NCBI GenBank assembly: GCA_946186335.1
Contig: CAMHMW010000062.1
Span: forward strand, 1 to 9,650
DNA length: 9,650 nucleotides
Origin: an uncultured Candidatus Melainabacteria bacterium
GTDB lineage: Bacteria > Cyanobacteriota > Vampirovibrionia > Gastranaerophilales > Gastranaerophilaceae
Reading direction: 5' to 3'
How positions within the stretch are numbered: the stretch's first letter is position 1; each line of letters starts with the position of its first letter. Of the stretch, positions 1-6,809 are shown one piece after another. The notes under the pieces were generated by a model. The model had not been told where the DNA came from, searched no databases, and saw only the letters and a list, made by a program, of their open reading frames with translations. The position numbers and the translations under genes are program-made.

Positions 1-1
1 T

Positions 2-184
2 ATTGAGCAGGGTCTTGCGATGTATCTGAATCTCAAGTCAAGAGTTGTTGTGCATTTAGGGGATGGTTTTGTCGGCTTAACAGATTCTGATGCTTTATAC
101 AATGTCGTTGCAGGGTTTAAATATGCAGGATACCCAATCAACGAAGCAACCAAAAGGATGAACGAATCTAAACTGTATGTTTAA
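2..184 (+). CDS. 3' end of an unidentified protein (partial, 60 codons visible)
   Basis: An open reading frame enters from the left edge and ends at TAA (182-184). The visible 60 residues begin IEQGLAMYLNLKSRVVVHLG and end NEATKRMNESKLYV. I do not recognise the family. The tail looks like a folded soluble domain: a beta-type stretch (SRVVVHLGDGFVGL) is followed by a mixed stretch with a GYPINEATKRM turn and helix. No membrane segment is visible. Its GC content (about 40% by hand count) is clearly higher than that of the gene just downstream. The start lies outside the window, so length and operon membership cannot be judged. Confidence 0.55.
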   Translation: MEQGLAMYLNLKSRVVVHLGDGFVGLTDSDALYNVVAGFKYAGYPINEATKRMNESKLYV

Positions 185-204
185 AGATACAGGATTAGCA
201 AGGA

Positions 205-267
205 ATGTCAGATAACATGCAAGAAGAAAAAACGGCGGTTGAACAAATTACAAAAAGGCGGAAGTGA
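205..267 (+). CDS. possible 20-codon ORF overlapping the next gene's start
   Basis: ATG at 205 opens a short frame encoding MSDNMQEEKTAVEQITKRRK, ending at TGA (265-267). The last base of the stop is the first base of the ATG at 267, a TGATG arrangement typical of translational coupling. Against it, the AAGGA at 200-204 touches the ATG, so there is no properly spaced ribosome binding site, and a stop lies in frame just upstream (TAG at 196-198). It may be a leader peptide, the remnant of a decayed gene, or chance. The peptide is charged and has no recognisable domain. Confidence 0.2.
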   Translation: MSDNMQEEKTAVEQITKRRK

Positions 268-973
268 TGAATGATAACTTATCTGAAATCGAAGATAATA
301 TTATAAACTGTATAAAAGATAATGGAAAAGTTCAAAAACAAAAACTTATCGATATTTTATGCGGAGTAAATGAATATATAAGTTCTCCTTTTTGGGGTAT
401 ATATAAAGATAGTTCACTTCCTGAAATATCAACAAGAATAGATACTTTAATCCGTAATAATATACTAATTGTAAACGACTTATTTGAAACATTAACAGTT
501 AATATAAACGAATTATCGAAGTATGAAACCGAAAAACCTATAAACTCTGATTATATAGAAGATGCAAATATATTAAAAGCCATACAGCATATTATTTGTA
601 TGAGAAAGATTGTCCTAAAAAGCCTACATTTATTTGCGATAGAATTGATGAATTTACTCAAACACCTTTGGGTAAAAAATTGTATAAAAAATTATTAAAA
701 ATAATTGGCAATCGCAATTCTGCATCATGTTCAATCAGATATATAAAAACAGAAGAAGAAAAGCAGGAAGCCCTTGATTTTATAAAATCAGTAAAAGAGG
801 ATTATCTTTTATCAATGGCATATTGTGAAATCATTTATTTAAAAAGATGTTATAGAGCAGGATAGAAAGACTATGCAATAGAACATTTTAATCGTGTAAT
901 TCAATACATGACACCGAATTATAAACCTTTTATCGAGTTAAGTGATAAAATGATAAAGGGAGAACAAAATTAG
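267..973 (+). pseudogene. broken gene with winged-helix-like start; frameshift near 595 and in-frame TAG at 863
   Basis: Translation from ATG 267 (or GTG 264), with AAGG at 255-258 as ribosome binding site, gives a product starting MNDNLSEIEDNIINCIKDNG. Its first 70 residues resemble a winged-helix fold: helix, DNGKV, helix, then a recognition-helix-like stretch RIDTLIRNNILIV. Near 580-605 the plausible protein moves to another frame. The original frame runs into an unnatural hydrophobic tail and stops at 696-698. The shifted frame reads on from about YEKDCPKKPTFICDRIDEF through hydrophilic, helix-rich sequence. That frame has TAG at 863-865 but keeps a protein-like sequence beyond it (KDYAIEHFNRVIQYM) to a second TAG at 971-973. 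The simplest reading is one gene of about 235 codons with a one-base insertion (or two-base loss) and a nonsense change, perhaps CAG to TAG. I cannot name the family. The region is about 26% GC, lower than both neighbours. Two separate short genes are less likely, because the second frame has only a TTG start at 596 without a ribosome binding site. Confidence 0.6.
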
Positions 974-984
974 GCAGTGCTTTG

Positions 985-1018
985 AAAAAATTTCAGTAAC
1001 CTAATGATTTTCAGGTTA
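985..1018. terminator. candidate bidirectional terminator hairpin between convergent genes
   Basis: TAACCT (997-1002) and AGGTTA (1013-1018) form a 6-bp stem. It extends by a G-U and an A-U pair on the minus-strand transcript. The stem sits between the end of the broken plus-strand gene (973) and the stop of the minus-strand decarboxylase (1065). On the minus strand a run of six U (plus-strand A at 985-990) follows after a gap of about 6 bases, which is further from the stem than in a textbook terminator. On the plus strand only a weak U-rich tail follows. The convergent location supports the call more than the hairpin itself does. Confidence 0.4.
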
Positions 1019-1064
1019 TTTATAACGATAATTTTTTCAATTAAAATTTTAACAGAACAAGTTT

Positions 1065-2186
1065 TTAAAGTTCCTGAAGGTATTTCATGAAATTCTGTTT
1101 GTTTTCAAGAGCGGTGGTTGTCGGTCTGCCCAAATCTTCCCTTGCTCCTATTGAGGATTTAACTTCCAGCAGGCACAATTCGTCTTTATCTTTTATTATA
1201 TTTAATTCTTTGTCCAGCGCCTCAAAACTGTCAGCCGTTGCAACATATTTATATCCGCAAGATTTTGCAATTCCCGGTATGTTGATTTTTGAACATGATG
1301 TCGGCATTCCGCCTACCGTTTCGTGAGCGCAGTTATTTATTACAATATGCACAAAATTTTTGGGTGAATTTGCCCCTATAACCGCCATTGAACCCATGTG
1401 CATCAGCATTGCACCATCCCCGTCAATACACCATATTTTTTGCTCAGGCTTTTTAAGTGCTATCCCAAGAGCAATTGAGGATGAATGTCCCATTGAACCG
1501 ACTGTAAGAAAATCATATTTGTGTGACTGATTTCTTCTTTCTCTGATTTCAAAAAGTTCTCTGCTTGCTTTTCCTGTTGTGGAAATAATCGGGGAATTTC
1601 CCGTTACTGCCGTTATATGTTCAATTATTTCTTCTCTTTTCATTGTGTTGTTGTTTGAATATACAACTTTTTCATCATAGGATAATGCGCCTTTTTTAAC
1701 AACAAAAGCAACACTTTTGCCTGCCGCCAAAACTTTTTTGAAATTTGACATAACATTTTTTAATTCATCTTCTGTTGTTTCTCTGGTTATTACAAAAGAG
1801 TCTATATCCATATCATCAAGCAGTTTAACGGTAACTTTGCCCTGATATATGTGCTGCGGTTCATCGTGAACTCCAGGTTCTCCGCGCCAGCCGATGATAA
1901 AAATTTCAGGTATTGCATAAACTTCCGTACTCAGTAATGAGGCAACAGGGTTGATAATATTTCCTTCTCCGCTGTTTTGCATATATACAACCGGGAATTT
2001 TCCGGTTGCAAGATGATATCCTGCGGCAATTGCACAACAATTACCCTCATTTGCTGCAATTATGTGGTGCTGAGGGTTTGTTCCGTAATTATTTATAAGC
2101 CAGTTACATAACGGCTTTAACTGTGAATCAGGAACTCCAGTATAAAAATCTGCACCTATTATATCAATTAAATTTTCAACCTTCAT
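1065..2186 (-). CDS. ppd: phosphonopyruvate decarboxylase (thiamine diphosphate dependent)
   Basis: This 373-residue enzyme decarboxylates phosphonopyruvate to phosphonoacetaldehyde, the irreversible step that pulls the unfavourable PEP mutase reaction forward. The N-terminal TPP pyrimidine domain shows the cofactor-activating glutamate in ANEGN (E47), the NSGEGNIINP segment (71-80) and GWRGEPGVHDEPQH (99-112), characteristic of the Ppd subgroup. The C-terminal diphosphate-binding domain carries GDG (256-258) and NN (284-285) separated by 25 residues, the classic thiamine diphosphate motif. Length matches the family. ATG at 2186 overlaps the end of the nucleotidyltransferase gene by 11 bases and is preceded by GAGAAGG at good spacing, implying translational coupling. 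It is the last gene of the cluster. Sulfopyruvate decarboxylase is the nearest alternative, but the neighbouring PEP mutase and transaminase decide for Ppd. Product cytoplasmic, no signal peptide. Confidence 0.93.
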   Translation of the reverse strand: MKVENLIDIIGADFYTGVPDSQLKPLCNWLINNYGTNPQHHIIAANEGNCCAIAAGYHLATGKFPVVYMQNSGEGNIINPVASLLSTEVYAIPEIFIIGWRGEPGVHDEPQHIYQGKVTVKLLDDMDIDSFVITRETTEDELKNVMSNFKKVLAAGKSVAFVVKKGALSYDEKVVYSNNNTMKREEIIEHITAVTGNSPIISTTGKASRELFEIRERRNQSHKYDFLTVGSMGHSSSIALGIALKKPEQKIWCIDGDGAMLMHMGSMAVIGANSPKNFVHIVINNCAHETVGGMPTSCSKINIPGIAKSCGYKYVATADSFEALDKELNIIKDKDELCLLEVKSSIGAREDLGRPTTTALENKQNFMKYLQEL

Positions 2187-2880
2187 TTTTTACCTTCTCG
2201 TTCATTATTTTTAATTCTTCTACTGTATCAATTTCTGCGATTTGTTCCGATTTTACGGGATTTATCCGTAATTTTAATTTATCTAAATTGTTATTTACGA
2301 CATCATCCCAAAACATTGTTTCGAAACCCGATTTATGATATTGATTTTCTATTGCTTCTGCGAGAATTTTACTGTCTTCGGATGTAAAATAAGATAATCC
2401 GACCATATTATAACAATTTGTCCCGAATTTTCCCACTCTTGTAATATATTTATCCTCATCCAGTTCAAAAACCCAGTCATCCGAATAACCTTCTATATAT
2501 TTTCCGAAGTAGCAGGAATATTCGGGTGTAGATTTGAAAATGTCGGAATCTGATATATACAAATCAGCTTCACAAATATAGCAGTCCCCTTTTCTCAGAA
2601 CATCTTTTGCATAATAAACGGATGAAATATTATTTATTGTTGCGTAATCGGTGTTTTTTATAATTTCAATATTTGAATATTTTTCTTTCAGATAATTAAA
2701 CTGTTCTCCCAAATATCCGGCAACAACATATATTTTATCCGTATTTACTTTTAACAAAGCCTCAATAACCGTTTCTATCATCGGCTTTTCGCCGACTTTT
2801 ATAAGCGGTTTCGGTACGGTATCGGTTAGCGGTCTCATTCTTGTACCAAGTCCTGAAGCCATAAGTATTGCGTTTGTCAT
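2176..2880 (-). CDS. pntC: LicC/PntC-like CTP:aminoethylphosphonate (or phosphocholine) cytidylyltransferase
   Basis: This 234-residue nucleotidyltransferase most likely joins CMP to AEP, giving CMP-AEP for the LicD transferase. The N-terminus has the sugar-nucleotidyltransferase signature LMASGLGTRMRPLTD (7-21) followed by PKPLIKVGEKPMIE, where the Lys of PKPL is a typical catalytic residue. A metal-binding Asp lies in CEADLYI. The C-terminal FWDDVV and EIDTVEEL segments are typical of LicC-type phosphocholine cytidylyltransferases. PntC of Treponema denticola is the characterised AEP-specific member of this group. Here the setting among AEP biosynthesis genes, with no choline kinase or transporter, favours AEP over phosphocholine; this is inference. 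ATG at 2880 has AGG (2890-2892) overlapping the TAG stop of the PEP mutase gene, and its 3' end overlaps ppd, so the three genes appear translationally linked. The symbol is assigned by context, not proven orthology. Confidence 0.8.
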   Translation of the reverse strand: MTNAILMASGLGTRMRPLTDTVPKPLIKVGEKPMIETVIEALLKVNTDKIYVVAGYLGEQFNYLKEKYSNIEIIKNTDYATINNISSVYYAKDVLRKGDCYICEADLYISDSDIFKSTPEYSCYFGKYIEGYSDDWVFELDEDKYITRVGKFGTNCYNMVGLSYFTSEDSKILAEAIENQYHKSGFETMFWDDVVNNNLDKLKLRINPVKSEQIAEIDTVEELKIMNEKVKNEG

Positions 2881-2890
2881 ATTTTTTTAC

Positions 2891-4186
2891 CTATATTTGG
2901 TCAATTAAAGATATAATTTGTTTTATCGGCATAAGTCTGTCATCAACTTCTTTTGCTCTGTGATATTTTAATATATCTTTTGCTGTTTCTTCCATTGCAG
3001 GAAAGGCACTTCTGGTTAATTGATTTGCGTATATAACTATGTTAACACCATGAGATGCCAGTTCCGCTTCGGTTATTGTGTTAAATGATGACGGAACAAC
3101 AACGATAGGAGTTGTCTTATTTTCGCTTCTGAATTTGTCGCAAAATTCCAAAATCTCAGCAGGGTCTTTTTTGCGGGAGTGAATCATTATACCGTCGGCT
3201 CCCGCTTTTACAAAAGCACGGGCTCTTGTGAGTGCATCCTCCATACCCTGTTCAAGTATAAGACTTTCAATTCTTGCAATAATCATAAAGTCATCAGTAA
3301 TCTGAACTTTTTTGGCGGTTGAAATTTTTTCGCAAAAATGTTCGATAGAATCCTGAGTTTGTTTTACTTCCGTGCCGAATAAAGAATTTTTCTTTAATCC
3401 GACTTTGTCTTCAATTATTACTGCAGAAACCCCCATTCTTTCAAGAGTTCTCACTGTATATACAAAGTGTTCAATAAGTCCGCCAGTATCTCCGTCAAAG
3501 ATTATCGGTTTTGTGGTTACCTCCATTACATCGGATATTGTTCTGAAACGGGAAGTCATATCAACAAGTTCTATATCGGGTTTGCCTTTTGCCGTAGAAT
3601 CGCAGAGTGATGAAATCCACATTGCATCAAACTGGTCAATTTCACCGTTATTTTCAACGATGGTTTTTTCTGCAATAAGACCTGTTAAACCTGAATGAAC
3701 TTCTATTGTTTTTACAACATCTCTTAAATTAATAAGTTCACGTAGCCTTTTTCTTCTGTATTCGGGCATTCCGCGTCTTAATTCGTATTTTTCATCAAGT
3801 AAATTAATTCCTGCATTTTTGGTATAAGGAACATCAATTATCTGTCCGCCCGTTTTTTCCATAAGTTCTGCAACGTTGTCACGTATGGTTTTCATAGGTC
3901 CTGTCAGCCAGTTATCCCCGTGAATTACGTAATCGGGCTTGATTTCTTCAACCACTTTGTCGTATTTAATATCTTCCTGAACGATTACTTTTGAAACACC
4001 TTTAATATTTTTAACCAAATCAAATCTTTCTTCAAAAGATATAGTAGGGAATTTGTTAAAACGAATCATCGCTTTGTCACTTAATACACCAACAATAACC
4101 TCTCCGTATTTTTGGGCTTCTTTGATGATGTTTAAGTGTCCGTCGTGTATAAAATCCGTACAAAAGCATGTATAAACTTTTTTCAT
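2891..4186 (-). CDS. pepM: phosphoenolpyruvate mutase with N-terminal cytidylyltransferase-like domain
   Basis: This is the entry enzyme of phosphonate biosynthesis: it rearranges PEP to phosphonopyruvate, forming the C-P bond. The protein has 431 residues in two parts. Residues 1-130 or so form a TagD-like cytidylyltransferase fold with HDGH (14-17) and GDNW (90-93). The later ISTT-type motif is not recognisable; the corresponding place reads NAGINLLDEKY. Residues about 140-431 form the isocitrate lyase-superfamily mutase barrel, with FDGDTGG (230-236), the mutase signature EDKVGLKKNS (259-268, the EDK-x5-NS pattern that separates mutases from lyases) and ARIESLI around 304-310. ATG at 4186 has a strong AGAGGGGAA ribosome binding site (4191-4199), 14 bases after the transaminase stop. 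It ends in TAG (2891-2893), good evidence that TAG is a true stop in this genome. Whether the N-terminal domain is active is uncertain. Mutase assignment is firm. Confidence 0.95.
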   Translation of the reverse strand: MKKVYTCFCTDFIHDGHLNIIKEAQKYGEVIVGVLSDKAMIRFNKFPTISFEERFDLVKNIKGVSKVIVQEDIKYDKVVEEIKPDYVIHGDNWLTGPMKTIRDNVAELMEKTGGQIIDVPYTKNAGINLLDEKYELRRGMPEYRRKRLRELINLRDVVKTIEVHSGLTGLIAEKTIVENNGEIDQFDAMWISSLCDSTAKGKPDIELVDMTSRFRTISDVMEVTTKPIIFDGDTGGLIEHFVYTVRTLERMGVSAVIIEDKVGLKKNSLFGTEVKQTQDSIEHFCEKISTAKKVQITDDFMIIARIESLILEQGMEDALTRARAFVKAGADGIMIHSRKKDPAEILEFCDKFRSENKTTPIVVVPSSFNTITEAELASHGVNIVIYANQLTRSAFPAMEETAKDILKYHRAKEVDDRLMPIKQIISLIDQI

Positions 4187-4200
4187 ATAATTCCCCTCTA

Positions 4201-5331
4201 TTACTTATAAATAACCGGTATTGCTACCTGATAATGTTCTAATGCCTGTCTGAATACAACAAAGAAATCTTCTATATCCCTGACGTCAATAGTTCCCAGT
4301 GAACATAATCTGAAAGTATTTGTTGTTGATATTTTCCCTGGATATATCGTAAACCCTCTTTCATAACAGTAATCATGAATTTTTTTGAAATCCCAGTTCT
4401 TATCATCAGGATAAATTGCGGAAACAACAAGTCCTGCCTGCCATTCTCTTTTTATAACATTCTTAAATCCTAACTCGGCAAGACCTTTATGTATGGCTTC
4501 AAAAGTTCTCAGATGTCTTTGCCATTTTGCCGTTTCGCCTTCTTCAAAATATTCTTTCAGTGCCTGAACTGCTGCATAAACAGTTTGAACAGGCGGTGTA
4601 AAGTGCATTTCACCCGTTTTTTCAAAATACTCATATTGCAAATACAGGTTGCAATAGTATGAACGTTTCGGATAATCTTTTGATTTTTCAATAATTTCTT
4701 TGTTACCGATAATGAAAGATAAACCTGCCATCGCCATCAGCCCCTTTTGAGCCGATGCCATGCAGAAATCAATATTATCTTCTTCAATATCAATCGGACG
4801 CATACCGAGTGTTGAGGTTGTGTCAACGATAAATGCCGCATTATATTTGTGAGCCAACGCCCCGATTTCTTTTACCGGATTTAAAATTCCCGTTCCTGTT
4901 TCGTTATGGGTTGTATAAACAAGTGCAATATCACTGTTTTCTTTAAGTGTTTTTTCAACAAGTTCCAAATCGGGCAGTTTGTCTACGTCAAATTTTAAAT
5001 TTATGTGGGGCAGTCCGTAATATTCACAGACTTCAACCGCACGTGAACTGTATGCCCCGTTATTTACTATCAGAACTTTTTTATTTGCGGGCAGGAGAGA
5101 ATTTAAACATATATCGATATTTATTGTTCCCGAACCGCAAAATAAAACAGATGTATATTTATCGGCAGATGCGTGAACAACTTTTAACAAATCTTTTCTG
5201 AGAGTTCTCATTATTGAAGCAAATTCTTCTTCTCTGGGGCATATATCGGGTACAACCTGTGCATATTTAACACTGTCTGTTGTTGTGGCAGGTCCCGGGT
5301 TTAAAAGTATGTTTCGTTTAATTTTCTCCAT
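4201..5331 (-). CDS. 2-aminoethylphosphonate-pyruvate transaminase type enzyme (biosynthetic)
   Basis: This 376-residue PLP-dependent class V aminotransferase of the PhnW group is predicted to aminate phosphonoacetaldehyde to AEP. It begins with the PhnW/serine-pyruvate aminotransferase signature LLNPGPATTTDSV (9-21). It then shows GSGT (66-69) for cofactor phosphate binding, HNETGTG (142-148), the pyridine-nitrogen Asp in FIVDTTS (D170) and the Schiff-base lysine in ASAQKGL (K196). Length and layout fit the family. In many genomes PhnW works in AEP breakdown beside the phosphonatase PhnX. Here there is no phosphonatase, and the mutase and decarboxylase are adjacent, so the biosynthetic direction is inferred. 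ATG at 5331 follows TAAGGA at 7-base spacing, overlapping the licD stop codon. Another class V aminotransferase specificity is possible but unlikely in this context. Confidence 0.88.
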   Translation of the reverse strand: MEKIKRNILLNPGPATTTDSVKYAQVVPDICPREEEFASIMRTLRKDLLKVVHASADKYTSVLFCGSGTINIDICLNSLLPANKKVLIVNNGAYSSRAVEVCEYYGLPHINLKFDVDKLPDLELVEKTLKENSDIALVYTTHNETGTGILNPVKEIGALAHKYNAAFIVDTTSTLGMRPIDIEEDNIDFCMASAQKGLMAMAGLSFIIGNKEIIEKSKDYPKRSYYCNLYLQYEYFEKTGEMHFTPPVQTVYAAVQALKEYFEEGETAKWQRHLRTFEAIHKGLAELGFKNVIKREWQAGLVVSAIYPDDKNWDFKKIHDYCYERGFTIYPGKISTTNTFRLCSLGTIDVRDIEDFFVVFRQALEHYQVAIPVIYK

Positions 5332-5341
5332 TTTATTGTCC

Positions 5342-6307
5342 TTATAGTTTGTCTGATAATTCCTTTATAAATTCATCCATTACCATTCCCAATTCCCCCT
5401 GAAAACCTTCAGAGTTTGCGTGTCTTGGATAACAGTCTTCGGGCAGCGTCATATAATCACCGTATAACTGAGTTAAAAATTCATGCATCTTATTCGGGCA
5501 ACTAAATTCATATCCCTCATAATTTATTGTATTAAGCGGGAAGATTACATCATAATCATACAAAAGCGGATTTACAAGATGCGGATAATCCATTCCGTAA
5601 ACAATTGAAGGTTGTTCTTCGGGTTTGGGTGAATTGCCTTTTAAAATAACCTTATCTCTTATTTTGAATAAACGTTTTCTCATAAGGCTCGGTGAATGAA
5701 GATATACGGGTTGTAAAATTCTGAAAATTACGCTGTTTATGTGCATATACCTGTCAATTTCTTTGGTAATTTCAATTTTTTCATCCGAGGTTGTCTGTTT
5801 GTAATAGTAATCATACGGGAAAATGTCTATCGCAATATTTGTAAGAGTTTTGTGTCTTACTTTCAAAAAGCATTTATTTCTCCCGTTGTTGCAAAAATCC
5901 AGATATAATTCATCATGCTCAGGTATCCCGCCTGAGAAAAGTTCAATAAATTTTTCGTAATCATCTCTCATCATTCCCAAATCAATATCATCATCCCACG
6001 GAATATAACCTTTGTGTCTGACAGCCCCAAGAGCATTTCCGTAATCAAGCCAGTATTTAAGACCGTTTTGTTTGCACAACTCTTTAAATATTAAGGTTAT
6101 TTTCAGATTTGCAAGCTGAATTTTTCTTAATGTGCCTGTAGCTCTCGGAATTTCTGTTATCGGGCAGTCGTATTTTAGATACTGCGCTCCGGCATCTTTT
6201 ATCCCGGGTTTCAAAAATCTTATTTTAATCCCAAGTATATAAACAATGATTCTGTTTGAACTTTTCCAGTCAACAGAAAAAATATATTTTAGTAAATTAT
6301 CCTTCAT
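5342..6307 (-). CDS. licD: LicD-family phosphotransferase, predicted to attach AEP to a surface glycan
   Basis: LicD enzymes transfer phosphocholine or related groups from a CDP/CMP-activated donor to glycans such as teichoic acid or lipopolysaccharide. The signature is complete: LDYGNALGAVRHKGYIPWDD (87-106) continuing to DIDLGM, with the acidic cluster D105-D107 and D109 expected to bind metal. An N-terminal stretch (about residues 8-33: YIFSVDWKSSNRIIVYILGIKIR) resembles leaders I recall on other surface-glycan enzymes. I chose ATG 6307 (321 residues) because GGGGAA (6311-6316) lies 5 bases from the end of its G run, and because a good promoter lies just upstream. A longer frame from TTG 6367 would add 20 residues but would start upstream of that promoter's -10. 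It is the first gene of the phosphonate set and ends just before the transaminase. Acceptor and exact donor are unknown; AEP is inferred from neighbours. There are no licA/licB-like choline genes here. Confidence 0.88.
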   Translation of the reverse strand: MKDNLLKYIFSVDWKSSNRIIVYILGIKIRFLKPGIKDAGAQYLKYDCPITEIPRATGTLRKIQLANLKITLIFKELCKQNGLKYWLDYGNALGAVRHKGYIPWDDDIDLGMMRDDYEKFIELFSGGIPEHDELYLDFCNNGRNKCFLKVRHKTLTNIAIDIFPYDYYYKQTTSDEKIEITKEIDRYMHINSVIFRILQPVYLHSPSLMRKRLFKIRDKVILKGNSPKPEEQPSIVYGMDYPHLVNPLLYDYDVIFPLNTINYEGYEFSCPNKMHEFLTQLYGDYMTLPEDCYPRHANSEGFQGELGMVMDEFIKELSDKL

Positions 6308-6316
6308 AGCTTCCCC
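6308..6316 (-). promoter_or_regulatory. ribosome binding site that decides the licD start
   Basis: GGGGAA on the minus strand (6311-6316) precedes the ATG at 6307. The TTG at 6367 that would open the longest frame lies outside the transcript predicted from the promoter at 6356-6384. The ATG is therefore preferred. Confidence 0.55.
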
Positions 6317-6355
6317 GGTTAAATTCGAATAATAAATACATAACCTCTGACAGTG

Positions 6356-6384
6356 ATGATACAACAAGCAGGGTTAAATGTAAA
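6356..6384 (-). promoter_or_regulatory. sigma70-like promoter for the licD-phosphonate genes
   Basis: On the minus strand TTTACA (6379-6384, 5 of 6 to TTGACA) and TATCAT (6356-6361, 5 of 6 to TATAAT) are separated by exactly 17 bases. This lies in the 118-base gap between the small unknown gene and licD, the only sizeable gap in the minus-strand cluster. The predicted start near 6349 gives a leader of roughly 42 bases. It would let the five phosphonate genes be expressed independently of the GH35 pair. No clear terminator precedes it, so read-through from upstream is also likely. Confidence 0.55.
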
Positions 6385-6425
6385 CCATAAATTTATTTAC
6401 AAAATTACGTAAAAAGGTCATTTGC

Positions 6426-6797
6426 TTACGGAGTTTTGTTATCGTCAACGGATAACTGAACTTTACCGGCTTCGGGGTTCATTGCTTCTATTGTAATTTT
6501 ATTCAACCCGTCAACAATACATTCTTTCCCCTTCATAATAAGCGTTCCTATCTGTCCCAGTCTAAAAACAACAGGATTTTCTTCCGAAACATCAGCCCCC
6601 GAATATTCAACTCCGTTTGTGATGAATTTGACATCTTTGGGCTCAAATAAAACATCGTTTATTTTTACAAAATTAAAACCGCTGATAAGTCCCGGTCCCA
6701 AAACATTTTTAAGAACAAGACTTACTCCGTCCTCGAGTTTTTTCAGTGAACCCTTTTGATAAATTCGTTTAATTAAAAATTCAGGAACAATAGCCAT
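6426..6797 (-). CDS. conserved-looking 123-residue protein of unknown function
   Basis: The protein begins MAIVPEFLIKRIYQKGSLKK and ends KVQLSVDDNKTP. It has no signal peptide or membrane segment. Alternating hydrophobic residues with GPGLISGF, VKINDVLFEP, ITNGVEYSGADV and KITIEAMNPEAGKVQLSV suggest an all-beta sandwich fold, possibly a small binding or accessory domain. I have a weak recollection of similar proteins of about 120 residues in other bacteria, sometimes with doubtful enzyme names, but cannot name a family with confidence. ATG at 6797 has a good ribosome binding site (AGG at 6804-6806, spacing 6) and begins 12 bases after the GH35 stop, so the two genes are almost certainly cotranscribed. 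This makes a role beside the glycosidase, for example as a partner or carbohydrate-binding protein, a reasonable guess only. It has no detectable link to phosphonate chemistry. Confidence 0.8.
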   Translation of the reverse strand: MAIVPEFLIKRIYQKGSLKKLEDGVSLVLKNVLGPGLISGFNFVKINDVLFEPKDVKFITNGVEYSGADVSEENPVVFRLGQIGTLIMKGKECIVDGLNKITIEAMNPEAGKVQLSVDDNKTP

Positions 6798-6809
6798 TCT
6801 TTACCTCGT

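Noticed and set aside
591..605. Programmed -1 frameshift joining the two frames of the 267-973 gene
   Set aside because: The needed shift is -1 in direction, but no slippery heptamer of the X-XXY-YYZ type lies in the zero frame here. A second defect (TAG at 863) also exists, so decay explains both better.
863..865. TAG read as an amino acid (alternative genetic code)
   Set aside because: The PEP mutase gene ends in TAG at 2891-2893, right before the next gene's start, where read-through would run into that gene in another frame. The same broken gene also seems to end with TAG at 971.
5342..6307. Phosphocholine decoration (lic1-type) instead of AEP
   Set aside because: No choline kinase or choline transporter gene is in the cluster, while three AEP biosynthesis genes are directly adjacent. 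Not excluded for genes outside the window.
6308..6367. Longer LicD protein starting at TTG 6367
   Set aside because: The extra 20 residues (MLYHHCQRLC and following) look non-coding. The TTG lacks a ribosome binding site and lies upstream of the -10 of the best promoter. ATG 6307 has GGGGAA in front.
6396..6413. Inverted repeat TTTAC-8-GTAAA upstream of the licD promoter as operator or terminator
   Set aside because: Arms of only 5 A/T-rich base pairs with no U-run after them are expected by chance in DNA of this composition.
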